Assembly: GCA_903924005.1 (NCBI GenBank)
Contig: CAIXZV010000558.1
Coordinates: 1 to 10,952 of the forward strand
DNA length: 10,952 nt
Direction of reading: 5' to 3'
DNA from: an uncultured Chloroflexota bacterium
GTDB taxonomy: Bacteria > Chloroflexota > Limnocylindria > Limnocylindrales > CSP1-4
In this document: positions 6,027 to 10,952 of the stretch, piece after piece
How the letters are laid out: every line of letters starts with the position of its first letter
Position numbering within the stretch: the stretch's first letter is position 1
Program-made: the position numbers and the translations under genes
The notes under the pieces: generated by a model
What the model was told of the DNA's origin: nothing
Seen by the model: only the letters and a program-made list of their open reading frames with translations
The model's database searches: none

Positions 6027-6563
6027 CTACCCGTTTGCCTTCAGCCACCAGCGGCGCAGTCGAACCGGGGCCCCGCCCACCTCATCGGTGTGGGACTCTC
6101 CTGGCGTAAAGCCGCGCGCCGCGTAGAAGGGTTCCGCCAGGTCGTTGTCCTCCAGGACATCTGCGGCGAGGTCGCGGCCGGGAAAGGCGCCAATCACCGC
6201 GTCCAGCAATGCGGAGCCAAGCCCGTTGCCGCGCAGACCTGCAATCACGTACAGGGCCACCAACTGCACGTGGTCGTGGTGGACGGCCAGCTCGGCGAAG
6301 GCCTCAACGGGCCAGCCGCCATCGTCAGCACGGGCGCGGCCCGCCACCAGCACGCGATGACGCCGGATGCGCAGGGCCACGCGCTCCGCCGAATAGGCGC
6401 GGGCAAGGAAACGCTCAATCGCCTCTGGCGGCAGACGGTTCTGGTAGGTCAGCCGCCATGCCGCAAGCGCCACAGCGCGGATGTCAGTGGCATCGCCAGC
6501 CGCGGCGTCACGGACGACGACGCGCGCCGGCACCACATCAGGGGGCGTGCTCGCGGGCTCCAC
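6027..6563 (-). CDS. GNAT-family N-acetyltransferase
   Basis: A cytoplasmic acetyltransferase of about 178 residues that uses acetyl-CoA; the acceptor is unknown. The core shows ARVVVRDAAAGDATDIRAVA (strand 1/helix 1), the LVALYVIAGLRGNGLGSALL segment with the acetyl-CoA pyrophosphate loop RGNGLG (residues 111-116), and a closing ADVLEDNDLAEPFYAARGF with N140 and Y147. This is the standard RimI-like C-terminal pattern. The start is uncertain. GTG 6563 is chosen because TAGACT lies 7 nt upstream on this strand, a leaderless-type -10 box, and the next in-frame start upstream (TTG 6617) would run into the divergent MFS promoter. No Shine-Dalgarno is visible at 6563. A later GTG at about residue 10 is also possible. 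It is divergent from the MFS gene and upstream of the binding-protein gene. Confidence 0.85.
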   Translation of the reverse strand: MEPASTPPDVVPARVVVRDAAAGDATDIRAVALAAWRLTYQNRLPPEAIERFLARAYSAERVALRIRRHRVLVAGRARADDGGWPVEAFAELAVHHDHVQLVALYVIAGLRGNGLGSALLDAVIGAFPGRDLAADVLEDNDLAEPFYAARGFTPGESHTDEVGGAPVRLRRWWLKANG

Positions 6564-6570
6564 GCCGCAG

Positions 6571-6576
6571 AGTCTA
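6571..6576 (-). promoter_or_regulatory. Leaderless-type -10 box for the GNAT gene
   Basis: On the minus strand TAGACT is followed by 7 nt (ctgcggc) and the GTG start. TANNNT 6-7 nt before a start codon is the known arrangement for leaderless transcripts in several GC-rich phyla. No convincing -35 box is visible. Confidence 0.4.
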
Positions 6577-6624
6577 ACCGGCGCGCCGTGCGCGCCTGTC
6601 GCGCGGCCAGCGGGCAACGTGACC

Positions 6625-6630
6625 TATGCT
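6625..6630 (+). promoter_or_regulatory. Leaderless-type -10 box for the MFS gene
   Basis: TATGCT is followed by exactly 6 nt (cggccg) and ATG 6637. There is no Shine-Dalgarno sequence in this interval, which supports leaderless initiation and fixes the MFS start. Confidence 0.5.
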
Positions 6631-6636
6631 CGGCCG

Positions 6637-7935
6637 ATGCCCAACGCCGCCGCAACCGCCGCCCCTGCCGCCCTCACCCCGGCCCTCACCCCCGCCGCCC
6701 TCGAGCGTGCCCGCCGCCGATCCCGCTGGACGCTGGCCGCGGGCGTGGCGGTGGGCAGCACTGGACACATCGCCGCGGTCACCGTTGCAACCATCGTCGC
6801 CGCCGATCTGCTGGGCGAGCAGGCGCTGGCGGGTCTCCCTGGCGCCACGGTTGTCCTTGGCGCGGCGCTTGGCGCAACCCTCTTGTCAAACGTCATGGCA
6901 AAGACGACCCGGCGGCGGGGCATCAGCCTCGGCTACACGGTCGGCGTGGCAGGCGCGCTCATCGCCACAATTGCCATCATCCTGCGCTCGTTCCCGCTCC
7001 TGCTTGTTGGAACGCTGCTGATCGGCTTCGGGAGCGCCTCCAACCAGCTTGCCCGGTATGCGGCGGCGGACATGGTGCCGATGCACCGGCGCGCATCCGC
7101 TATCGGCACGGTGGTCTGGGGCGGCACGGTTGGATCCGTCATTGGCCCAACGCTTGTCCCGGTGGCAAGCGGGATGGCCGCTGGCGTTGGGCTGCCGCCC
7201 CTGGCTGGACCGTATCTGGTGCCCGTGCTGTTTGTGGGTGCCGCCGCCCTGCTCTCCTTTGTCTTCCTCCGCCCTGACCCGTACGAACTTGCCGACGAGA
7301 CAGACGTCCACGCGCAGTTGGCCGCAGACGCCGCCGGCGACGCGGTGGAGCCCGTGCTTGCGATCCTGCGGCGTCCCGCCGTTGTGGCAGCCCTGGCGAC
7401 GCTGGTTGTGAGCCAGCTGGTGATGACGCTGATCATGACGATGACGCCACTGCATATGACGTCGCACCACCACAGCCTCGCCGACGTGGGCATCGTTCTC
7501 TCGGGTCACACGCTTGGGATGTACGCGTTCTCGCCGGTGTCGGGCTGGCTGAGCGACCGCTTCGGCCGCACCCGCACGATCTTTGTTGGCGCGGCTGTCC
7601 TGATCATCTCGGGCGTGATGGCCGCCGTTGCGCCGCCGGATGGCGGCGTGCTGCTGCTTGTCGGGATGTTCCTGCTGGGCGTGGGCTGGAGCCTTGGCTA
7701 TGTGGCAGGCAGCGCGATGCTGTCGGATGAACTGGAAGTCCACGAGCGCACCCGCATCCAGGGCGCCGCAGACTCGCTCATCTGGAGCGCTGCCGCCGGG
7801 GCCAGTCTGGGCTCAGGGCTGATCGTGGCGGTTGCCGGGTACACGGCGCTGGGGATACTCGCCGTGGGTCTCGTGGCCATTGCCGTGGCGGTCTTCCGGC
7901 ACAACTCGCGGATCGCGGCCGCCGCGCGTCGCTGA
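6637..7935 (+). CDS. MFS transporter, 12-helix type
   Basis: A 432-residue integral membrane protein of the Major Facilitator Superfamily, a proton-coupled or facilitated small-molecule transporter of unknown substrate. The first 20 or so residues are Ala/Pro-rich, then RARRRSR precedes the first helix. About six helices follow, with GFGSASNQLARYAAADMVP and GGTVGSVIGPTLVP in the N-terminal half (motif C-like glycine pattern). A cytoplasmic loop (FLRPDPYELADETDVHAQLAADAAGD) is followed by six more helices. Motif A-like SGWLSDRFGRTRT is at residues 302-314, after helix 8 in the C-terminal half. GWSLGYVAGSAMLSDELEVHERTRIQG is characteristic of a group of uncharacterised bacterial MFS proteins. 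Start ATG 6637 is supported by the TANNNT box 6 nt upstream; the frame is open further left but overlaps the GNAT start. Likely an exporter, though the direction cannot be told from sequence. Confidence 0.88.
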   Translation: MPNAAATAAPAALTPALTPAALERARRRSRWTLAAGVAVGSTGHIAAVTVATIVAADLLGEQALAGLPGATVVLGAALGATLLSNVMAKTTRRRGISLGYTVGVAGALIATIAIILRSFPLLLVGTLLIGFGSASNQLARYAAADMVPMHRRASAIGTVVWGGTVGSVIGPTLVPVASGMAAGVGLPPLAGPYLVPVLFVGAAALLSFVFLRPDPYELADETDVHAQLAADAAGDAVEPVLAILRRPAVVAALATLVVSQLVMTLIMTMTPLHMTSHHHSLADVGIVLSGHTLGMYAFSPVSGWLSDRFGRTRTIFVGAAVLIISGVMAAVAPPDGGVLLLVGMFLLGVGWSLGYVAGSAMLSDELEVHERTRIQGAADSLIWSAAAGASLGSGLIVAVAGYTALGILAVGLVAIAVAVFRHNSRIAAAARR

Positions 7936-7989
7936 GGCGCCGCTAAGGCGTCGGTGAGGCGTCGGAGAGGCGTCGGAGAGGCGTCGCCA
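7935..7989 (+). repeat. 11-bp tandem repeat after the MFS gene
   Basis: Five consecutive 11-bp units: 7935-7945 (aggcgccgcta), 7946-7956 (aggcgtcggtg), 7957-7967 and 7968-7978 (both aggcgtcggag) and 7979-7989 (aggcgtcgcca). Because 11 is not a multiple of three, TGA 7933, TAA 7944 and TGA 7955 fall one in each plus-strand frame, so the array closes all three frames directly after the MFS gene. Confidence 0.85.
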
Positions 7990-7992
7990 TGC

Positions 7993-8152
7993 GGGCCGCC
8001 CGGAGGCCCAACTGCGCAGCGGGCGCATCAACTAGACCGCTGCGGGATCCACCTGGACGGTAGAGCCCGGTATTCGGCAGTTGGACCGCGCAGACGGACT
8101 CTGCACCGGACCAACCGAGTCGGCAGCGCGCAGTTGGGCCACCCAGCGGCCC
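7993..8152. repeat. Long imperfect inverted repeat between convergent genes
   Basis: The left arm (7993-8017) and the reverse complement of the right arm (8128-8152) match at 22 of 25 positions, including a 13-bp perfect block, ggcccaactgcgc (8005-8017), matching gcgcagttgggcc (8128-8140). A third, direct copy of the core, gcagttggacc, is at 8077-8087. Weaker similarity continues outward: ggcgtc-N-gag near 7958 resembles the inverted start of 8161-8180. The 110 nt between the arms contain no gene. No target-site duplication flanks the arms. It may be a bidirectional terminator, a cruciform or a non-autonomous element. Confidence 0.65.
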
Positions 8153-8169
8153 ACGCCAGACGCTGGCCC

Positions 8170-9462
8170 TCAGACGCCCAGCGTCTCCACCACCCAGGCT
8201 GCCAGCACGCGAGCGCACAACTCCACCTCGGCCAGCGGCACGCGCTCGTCGGCGCCATGCGCCAGATGGACATCGCCCGGCCCAAAGATCACGCACGGCG
8301 TGTTGCCAGCGCCCGTGAAGAGCCGCATGTCGGCTCCGTACGGCACGCCAAGCAGCGCGGGGCGCCGACCAGTCACAGCCTCCGCGGCATCGGCCAGGGT
8401 GACCGGGAGCAGATGGTCGGGCGCCACGCGGGCCGTCCCAAACCGTGCACCTGTGATCTCCACGGTTGCCGGGTGATCACGCAGAAACGGATCCGCCGCA
8501 CACGCCGCCGCAACGGCCGCACGCAGTTCCGCCTCAGCCTCTGCCGGCGCCTGCCCAAGCCGAACGCCGTAGCGGCCCTCGGCCACCACCAGGTCCATCA
8601 CGGTGGATGCCCACTCCCCGCCTGACACCTTGCCGATGATCGTTGGGTACGGCAGCCCAAGCGCGGTCATCAGCGGGTCTGTCTCGGCAGCGTTTCGGGC
8701 GGCTTCGTCTGCCTCCAGCGCCACAACCAGCGTCTGGAGGTTGGCCAGCGCCGACACGCCCTCGCGCCGGGTGCTGGCATGTGCGGCGCGGCCCGGGACG
8801 CTGAGCCGGAACGTGATGGCACCTGCGTGGGCCACCACGATGTCCAGCCCCGATGGCTCCGGGATCACGGCCATATCGCCAGTTGCACCGGCGCGGATGG
8901 CCGCCAGCGTCCCCTGCCCTCCATCCTCCTCAGAGGGCACCAGCGCAACCACAAGCTCGCCGCGCAGCCGGGCCAGGGCCCCGGTCTCGCGCAACGCCGC
9001 CAGCGCGCCCAGGATCGCAGCCACGCCGCCCTTCATGTCGCAGGCGCCCCGACCGTACAGCCAGCCGTCTCGCACCTCCCCGCTGAACGGGTCGTCTGCC
9101 CAGGTGGCCGGATCGCCCACCGGCACCACATCGGTGTGCCCGGAGAGCACGATGCGGGGCCGTGCGCCCGGCACGCCAGCCCGCCCAATCACCACCGGCA
9201 GGGCGGACCTGGGCACCTCGTCGCCAGGCCAGTCCGGATCATTGCGCATCGCCGCCGGATCCGGGTGAAACACCTCCACGGCCAGCCCGAGCGCGTCGAG
9301 AGCGTCGGCCAAGTAACCGGCGATGAGGTCCTCGGACCCGGTGACAGACGGTATCCGGACCAGGGCCCCCAAGTCCGACGCGAGCGCTGCGCCGTTAACG
9401 GCTGCTGCCGCGGCGCGCGACGCCGCTGACAAGGGCGACGCCCGAAGACCGAAGGCGCTCAT
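8170..9462 (-). CDS. M20-family metallopeptidase / deacylase (ArgE/DapE type)
   Basis: A 430-residue dizinc hydrolase of the M20 family, cytoplasmic, which cleaves N-acyl amino acids or small peptides. The metal and catalytic set is complete: H109 and D111 in SGHTDVVP, D142 in GRGACDMKGG, the general base E178 and metal ligand E179 in PSEEDGGQG, E202 in PEPSG and H402 in HLAHGADE. H228 in GRAAHAS lies in the lid/dimerisation domain (about 213-335). Motif spacing fits acetylornithine deacetylase / succinyl-diaminopimelate desuccinylase relatives, but the family covers many substrates and sequence alone does not choose among them. Start ATG 9462 overlaps the upstream stop as ATGA, implying translational coupling with the amidinotransferase-like gene and therefore a related substrate (N-acylated arginine, citrulline or ornithine are reasonable guesses). 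Confidence 0.9.
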   Translation of the reverse strand: MSAFGLRASPLSAASRAAAAAVNGAALASDLGALVRIPSVTGSEDLIAGYLADALDALGLAVEVFHPDPAAMRNDPDWPGDEVPRSALPVVIGRAGVPGARPRIVLSGHTDVVPVGDPATWADDPFSGEVRDGWLYGRGACDMKGGVAAILGALAALRETGALARLRGELVVALVPSEEDGGQGTLAAIRAGATGDMAVIPEPSGLDIVVAHAGAITFRLSVPGRAAHASTRREGVSALANLQTLVVALEADEAARNAAETDPLMTALGLPYPTIIGKVSGGEWASTVMDLVVAEGRYGVRLGQAPAEAEAELRAAVAAACAADPFLRDHPATVEITGARFGTARVAPDHLLPVTLADAAEAVTGRRPALLGVPYGADMRLFTGAGNTPCVIFGPGDVHLAHGADERVPLAEVELCARVLAAWVVETLGV

Positions 9463-10346
9463 GCGCGTAGCACCGGTCGCGTCAGGCAGGTCACGCCGCC
9501 AGAGCCGTTCTCGCCAACCTCGCGCAGCGGCACCGCGTGGACTTCGCAGCCCGCTGCCTCCAGACGACGGCGCGTCACGGGGTTGCCCTCCGCGGTCACC
9601 ACCACGCCAGGGCGCACAGCAAGCACGTTGCAGCCAAGCGTGGGGTACTCCTCCTCGGGCACCTCCACAAGCCTGATGCCAAGGTCGCGCACCAGCTCGT
9701 ACAGCCCTGCGGGCAGGAGCGGCATGAACACCACAGCCACATCGTCAGCCACCGGCGAGATCACCGAGAGCAGGTGCACAAGCTCCGCGGCGCCCTTCCA
9801 GTAGGGCACGTCAAAGATGCGCACGTCCCCGCCGGCGATGGCGCCCAGTTGGCGCGCACCCGCGTCGTTGGTCCGAAGGGTTCGCCCAATGCAGAGCAGA
9901 TCCGGCCGCAGCCAGAACGTGTCGCCGCCTTCCACGGTCCCGGGACCCGAGATCCGTCCGGCCGTCGGGATCCCGCGCGCCGCGGTCCAGCGCTCAAGCA
10001 CATCGGGCTCGCCCGCCCGGTTGGGCTTGCCGGGTCGAAGCGGGATGGCGCCGTGGTCGGCGATCACCATCGGGTCAAAGACGTAGACGAGATCCGGATC
10101 GTCCGTCTCCGCGCCAAGTTCGTGGACGCGGACGCCAAGCCCCGTGAGCGCGGCCACGAGGCCGTCGTGCTCCCGTTTGGCGCCGTCCAGATCCACTGGG
10201 CGGAGAAAGCCCACGGCGGGATCCTCGAAGGCGCGGCCAAAGGCAGGACCGGGCTTCTTCACAAGAACGTCGAGCAGGGGCGCGGTCATGCTCTGCGCGC
10301 CAAACGCGCGACCGGTGGAAGCGGACGAGACGGGCTGGGAAGTCAT
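9459..10346 (-). CDS. Amidinotransferase / dimethylarginine dimethylaminohydrolase-like enzyme
   Basis: A 295-residue guanidino-group-modifying enzyme of the pentein fold, related to DDAH, which hydrolyses methylated arginine to citrulline, and to arginine deiminase. Visible motifs are VFDPMVIADHGAI (D91 in the substrate-binding strand), EGGD (139-142, the guanidinium-binding acid pair), H191 in ELVHLLSV (catalytic histidine) and C287 in GSGGVTCLTRP near the C terminus (nucleophilic cysteine). All core residues are present and the length is normal for the DDAH branch. The HLLS context differs from the HLDT of classical arginine deiminase, so deiminase activity on free arginine is less likely. 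Start ATG 10346 has TATCCT 6 nt upstream on its strand, a leaderless-type -10; an internal Met at residue 20 is the alternative. It is the first gene of a two-gene unit with the M20 enzyme and is divergent from the sugar dehydrogenase. Confidence 0.87.
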   Translation of the reverse strand: MTSQPVSSASTGRAFGAQSMTAPLLDVLVKKPGPAFGRAFEDPAVGFLRPVDLDGAKREHDGLVAALTGLGVRVHELGAETDDPDLVYVFDPMVIADHGAIPLRPGKPNRAGEPDVLERWTAARGIPTAGRISGPGTVEGGDTFWLRPDLLCIGRTLRTNDAGARQLGAIAGGDVRIFDVPYWKGAAELVHLLSVISPVADDVAVVFMPLLPAGLYELVRDLGIRLVEVPEEEYPTLGCNVLAVRPGVVVTAEGNPVTRRRLEAAGCEVHAVPLREVGENGSGGVTCLTRPVLRA

Positions 10347-10352
10347 GGCGCG

Positions 10353-10358
10353 AGGATA
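10353..10358 (-). promoter_or_regulatory. Leaderless-type -10 box for the DDAH-like gene
   Basis: On the minus strand TATCCT is followed by exactly 6 nt (cgcgcc) and ATG 10346. There is no Shine-Dalgarno sequence between. It has the same layout as the MFS start. Confidence 0.5.
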
Positions 10359-10399
10359 CCCGTGCAGTGTTTGCCGAATCGAGGCAGGATGCGCGTGTC

Positions 10400-10951
10400 A
10401 TGACCACGCTCAGCCAAACCCTCACCCGCTTCCTTCTTGCTGCGGCCCTCATTGCCGTGGGTCCAGCCCCCGCCGCCGCGCAGACCGCGCAGACCGCGCA
10501 GGCCGCGCAGGCCGCGCAGGCCGCGCAGGCCGCGCAGGCCGCGCAGGCCGCGCTTGCAGCATCGCCTGCGGGCACGGTCCAGCTCGTCACCGTCGCCACC
10601 GGGCTCTCCTCACCAGTGCTCGCCACGGCGCCCAAGGACGGCAGCGGACGTCTGTTCATCGTGGAGAAGACCGGGACCATCCGCATCGTCAAAGGCGGGA
10701 CGCTGCTGCCCATCCCATTTTTCGACATCTCGCGGGCGGTCTCCACAAGCGGCGAGCAGGGGCTGCTGGGTCTGGCATTCCACCCCAACTACGCCGTCAA
10801 CCGCAAGTTCTACGTGGACTACACGGACACCGCCGGCAACACGGTGATCCGCGAGTACAGGGCGCTCGCCGCCGCCCCTGATCGCGCGGACGGCACCAGC
10901 GGCCGGACGATCCTGCGGATCAAGCAGCCATACCAGAACCACAACGGCGGG
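10400..10951 (+). CDS. PQQ-dependent sugar dehydrogenase (GSDH family), 3' end outside window
   Basis: The N-terminal 184 codons of an exported six-bladed propeller dehydrogenase that oxidises sugars (aldoses) with pyrroloquinoline quinone. Start ATG 10400 has an aggat/gaggcagga purine run about 9 nt upstream. Residues 1-27 are a signal peptide with a hydrophobic FLLAAALIAV core ending at APAAA. Residues 28-51 are an eightfold QTA/QAA repeat. The enzyme domain begins near 55: VQLVTVATGLSSPVLATAPKDGSGRLFIVEKTG, then GEQGLLGLAFHPNYAVNRKFYVDYT, REYRA and QPYQNHNGG, where the histidine corresponds to the catalytic base of the soluble glucose dehydrogenase family. The frame is open to the window edge, so the rest lies outside. 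The actual sugar is unknown, and many relatives are annotated only as glucose/sorbosone dehydrogenases. It is divergent from the DDAH-like gene with 53 nt between starts. Confidence 0.9.
   Translation, partial: MTTLSQTLTRFLLAAALIAVGPAPAAAQTAQTAQAAQAAQAAQAAQAAQAALAASPAGTVQLVTVATGLSSPVLATAPKDGSGRLFIVEKTGTIRIVKGGTLLPIPFFDISRAVSTSGEQGLLGLAFHPNYAVNRKFYVDYTDTAGNTVIREYRALAAAPDRADGTSGRTILRIKQPYQNHNGG
10481..10552 (+). repeat. Eight 9-bp tandem repeats behind the signal peptide
   Basis: Two units of cagaccgcg (10481-10498) are followed by six identical units of caggccgcg (10499-10552), encoding QTA twice and QAA six times. The array is in frame, directly after the predicted signal-peptidase site and before the propeller domain. 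Six exact copies indicate active slippage; gain or loss of units would change only the linker length. Confidence 0.95.
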
Positions 10952-10952
10952 A

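Noticed and set aside
5244..7277. 677-codon plus-strand open frame antisense to the binding-protein and GNAT genes and overlapping the MFS gene
   Set aside because: Its translation is Arg/Gly/His-rich low complexity with no domain, while three well-supported genes occupy the same DNA. Long antisense frames are expected at this GC content.
8041..8127. tRNA-like segment (ggacggtagagc resembling a D arm, gcaga/tctgc stem)
   Set aside because: There is no T-arm GTTCNANNC motif, the anticodon loop has the wrong length and sequence, and no acceptor stem pairs.
7993..8152. Insertion sequence or typical MITE with target-site duplication
   Set aside because: The arms are inverted repeats, but no direct duplication flanks them and no transposase is present. 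It is kept only as an inverted repeat.
10075..10788. Minus-strand frame with an AACAAC-like cysteine/alanine repeat
   Set aside because: The repeat is the complement of the 9-bp array in the sugar dehydrogenase, and the rest overlaps the DDAH-like gene in another frame.

Overview
The window looks like a chromosomal segment of a high-GC bacterium. The very GC-rich coding sequence, GTG/TTG start options, a zinc-ribbon/proline-rich/substrate-binding-protein fusion and several leaderless-type promoters (TANNNT followed by 6-7 nt and the start codon) would fit a GC-rich Chloroflexota lineage or an actinobacterium. This is inference from gene style only; there is no marker gene here. No rRNA, tRNA, CRISPR array, transposase or phage gene is visible, and none of the proteins belongs to a recognisable defence or mobile system.

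Left part (1-2850). The window opens inside a hybrid sensor histidine kinase (PAS, HisKA, HATPase, C-terminal receiver). It is followed by a 99-residue three-helix membrane protein of unknown function. Then comes a sigma70-like promoter (TTGACA-N17-GATGAT), a leader of about 165 nt with two or three hairpins, and a 62-residue zinc-ribbon protein. About 540 nt without a gene follows. It holds two strong hairpins, a GC-rich low-complexity tract and three copies of a dyad, ATCAC-N5-GTGAT, spaced about 100 bp apart, upstream of the next gene.

Middle part (2851-7935). A class III (fold type I) PLP aminotransferase on the plus strand converges with a minus-strand pair. That pair is a GNAT acetyltransferase and, downstream of it, a membrane-anchored branched-chain-amino-acid-type substrate-binding protein with an N-terminal zinc ribbon and no ABC permease or ATPase beside it. 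An MFS transporter is transcribed divergently from the GNAT gene, and both starts carry leaderless-type -10 boxes.

Right part (7936-10952). A convergent intergenic region carries an 11-bp tandem repeat and a long imperfect inverted repeat. Beyond it, on the minus strand, an amidinotransferase/dimethylarginine-hydrolase-like enzyme and an M20 (ArgE/DapE) metallopeptidase overlap by ATGA and should be co-translated. They suggest a short pathway acting on arginine-related or N-acylated amino acids. Divergent from them is an exported PQQ-dependent sugar dehydrogenase (GSDH family), cut by the window end, with eight 9-bp repeats just after its signal peptide.

The genes do not form one pathway. 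Several (aminotransferase, amino-acid-type binding protein, DDAH-like enzyme, M20 peptidase) point loosely to amino-acid scavenging. The least explained parts are the structured leader of the small zinc-ribbon protein, the triple operator array, and the inverted repeat at 7993-8152.
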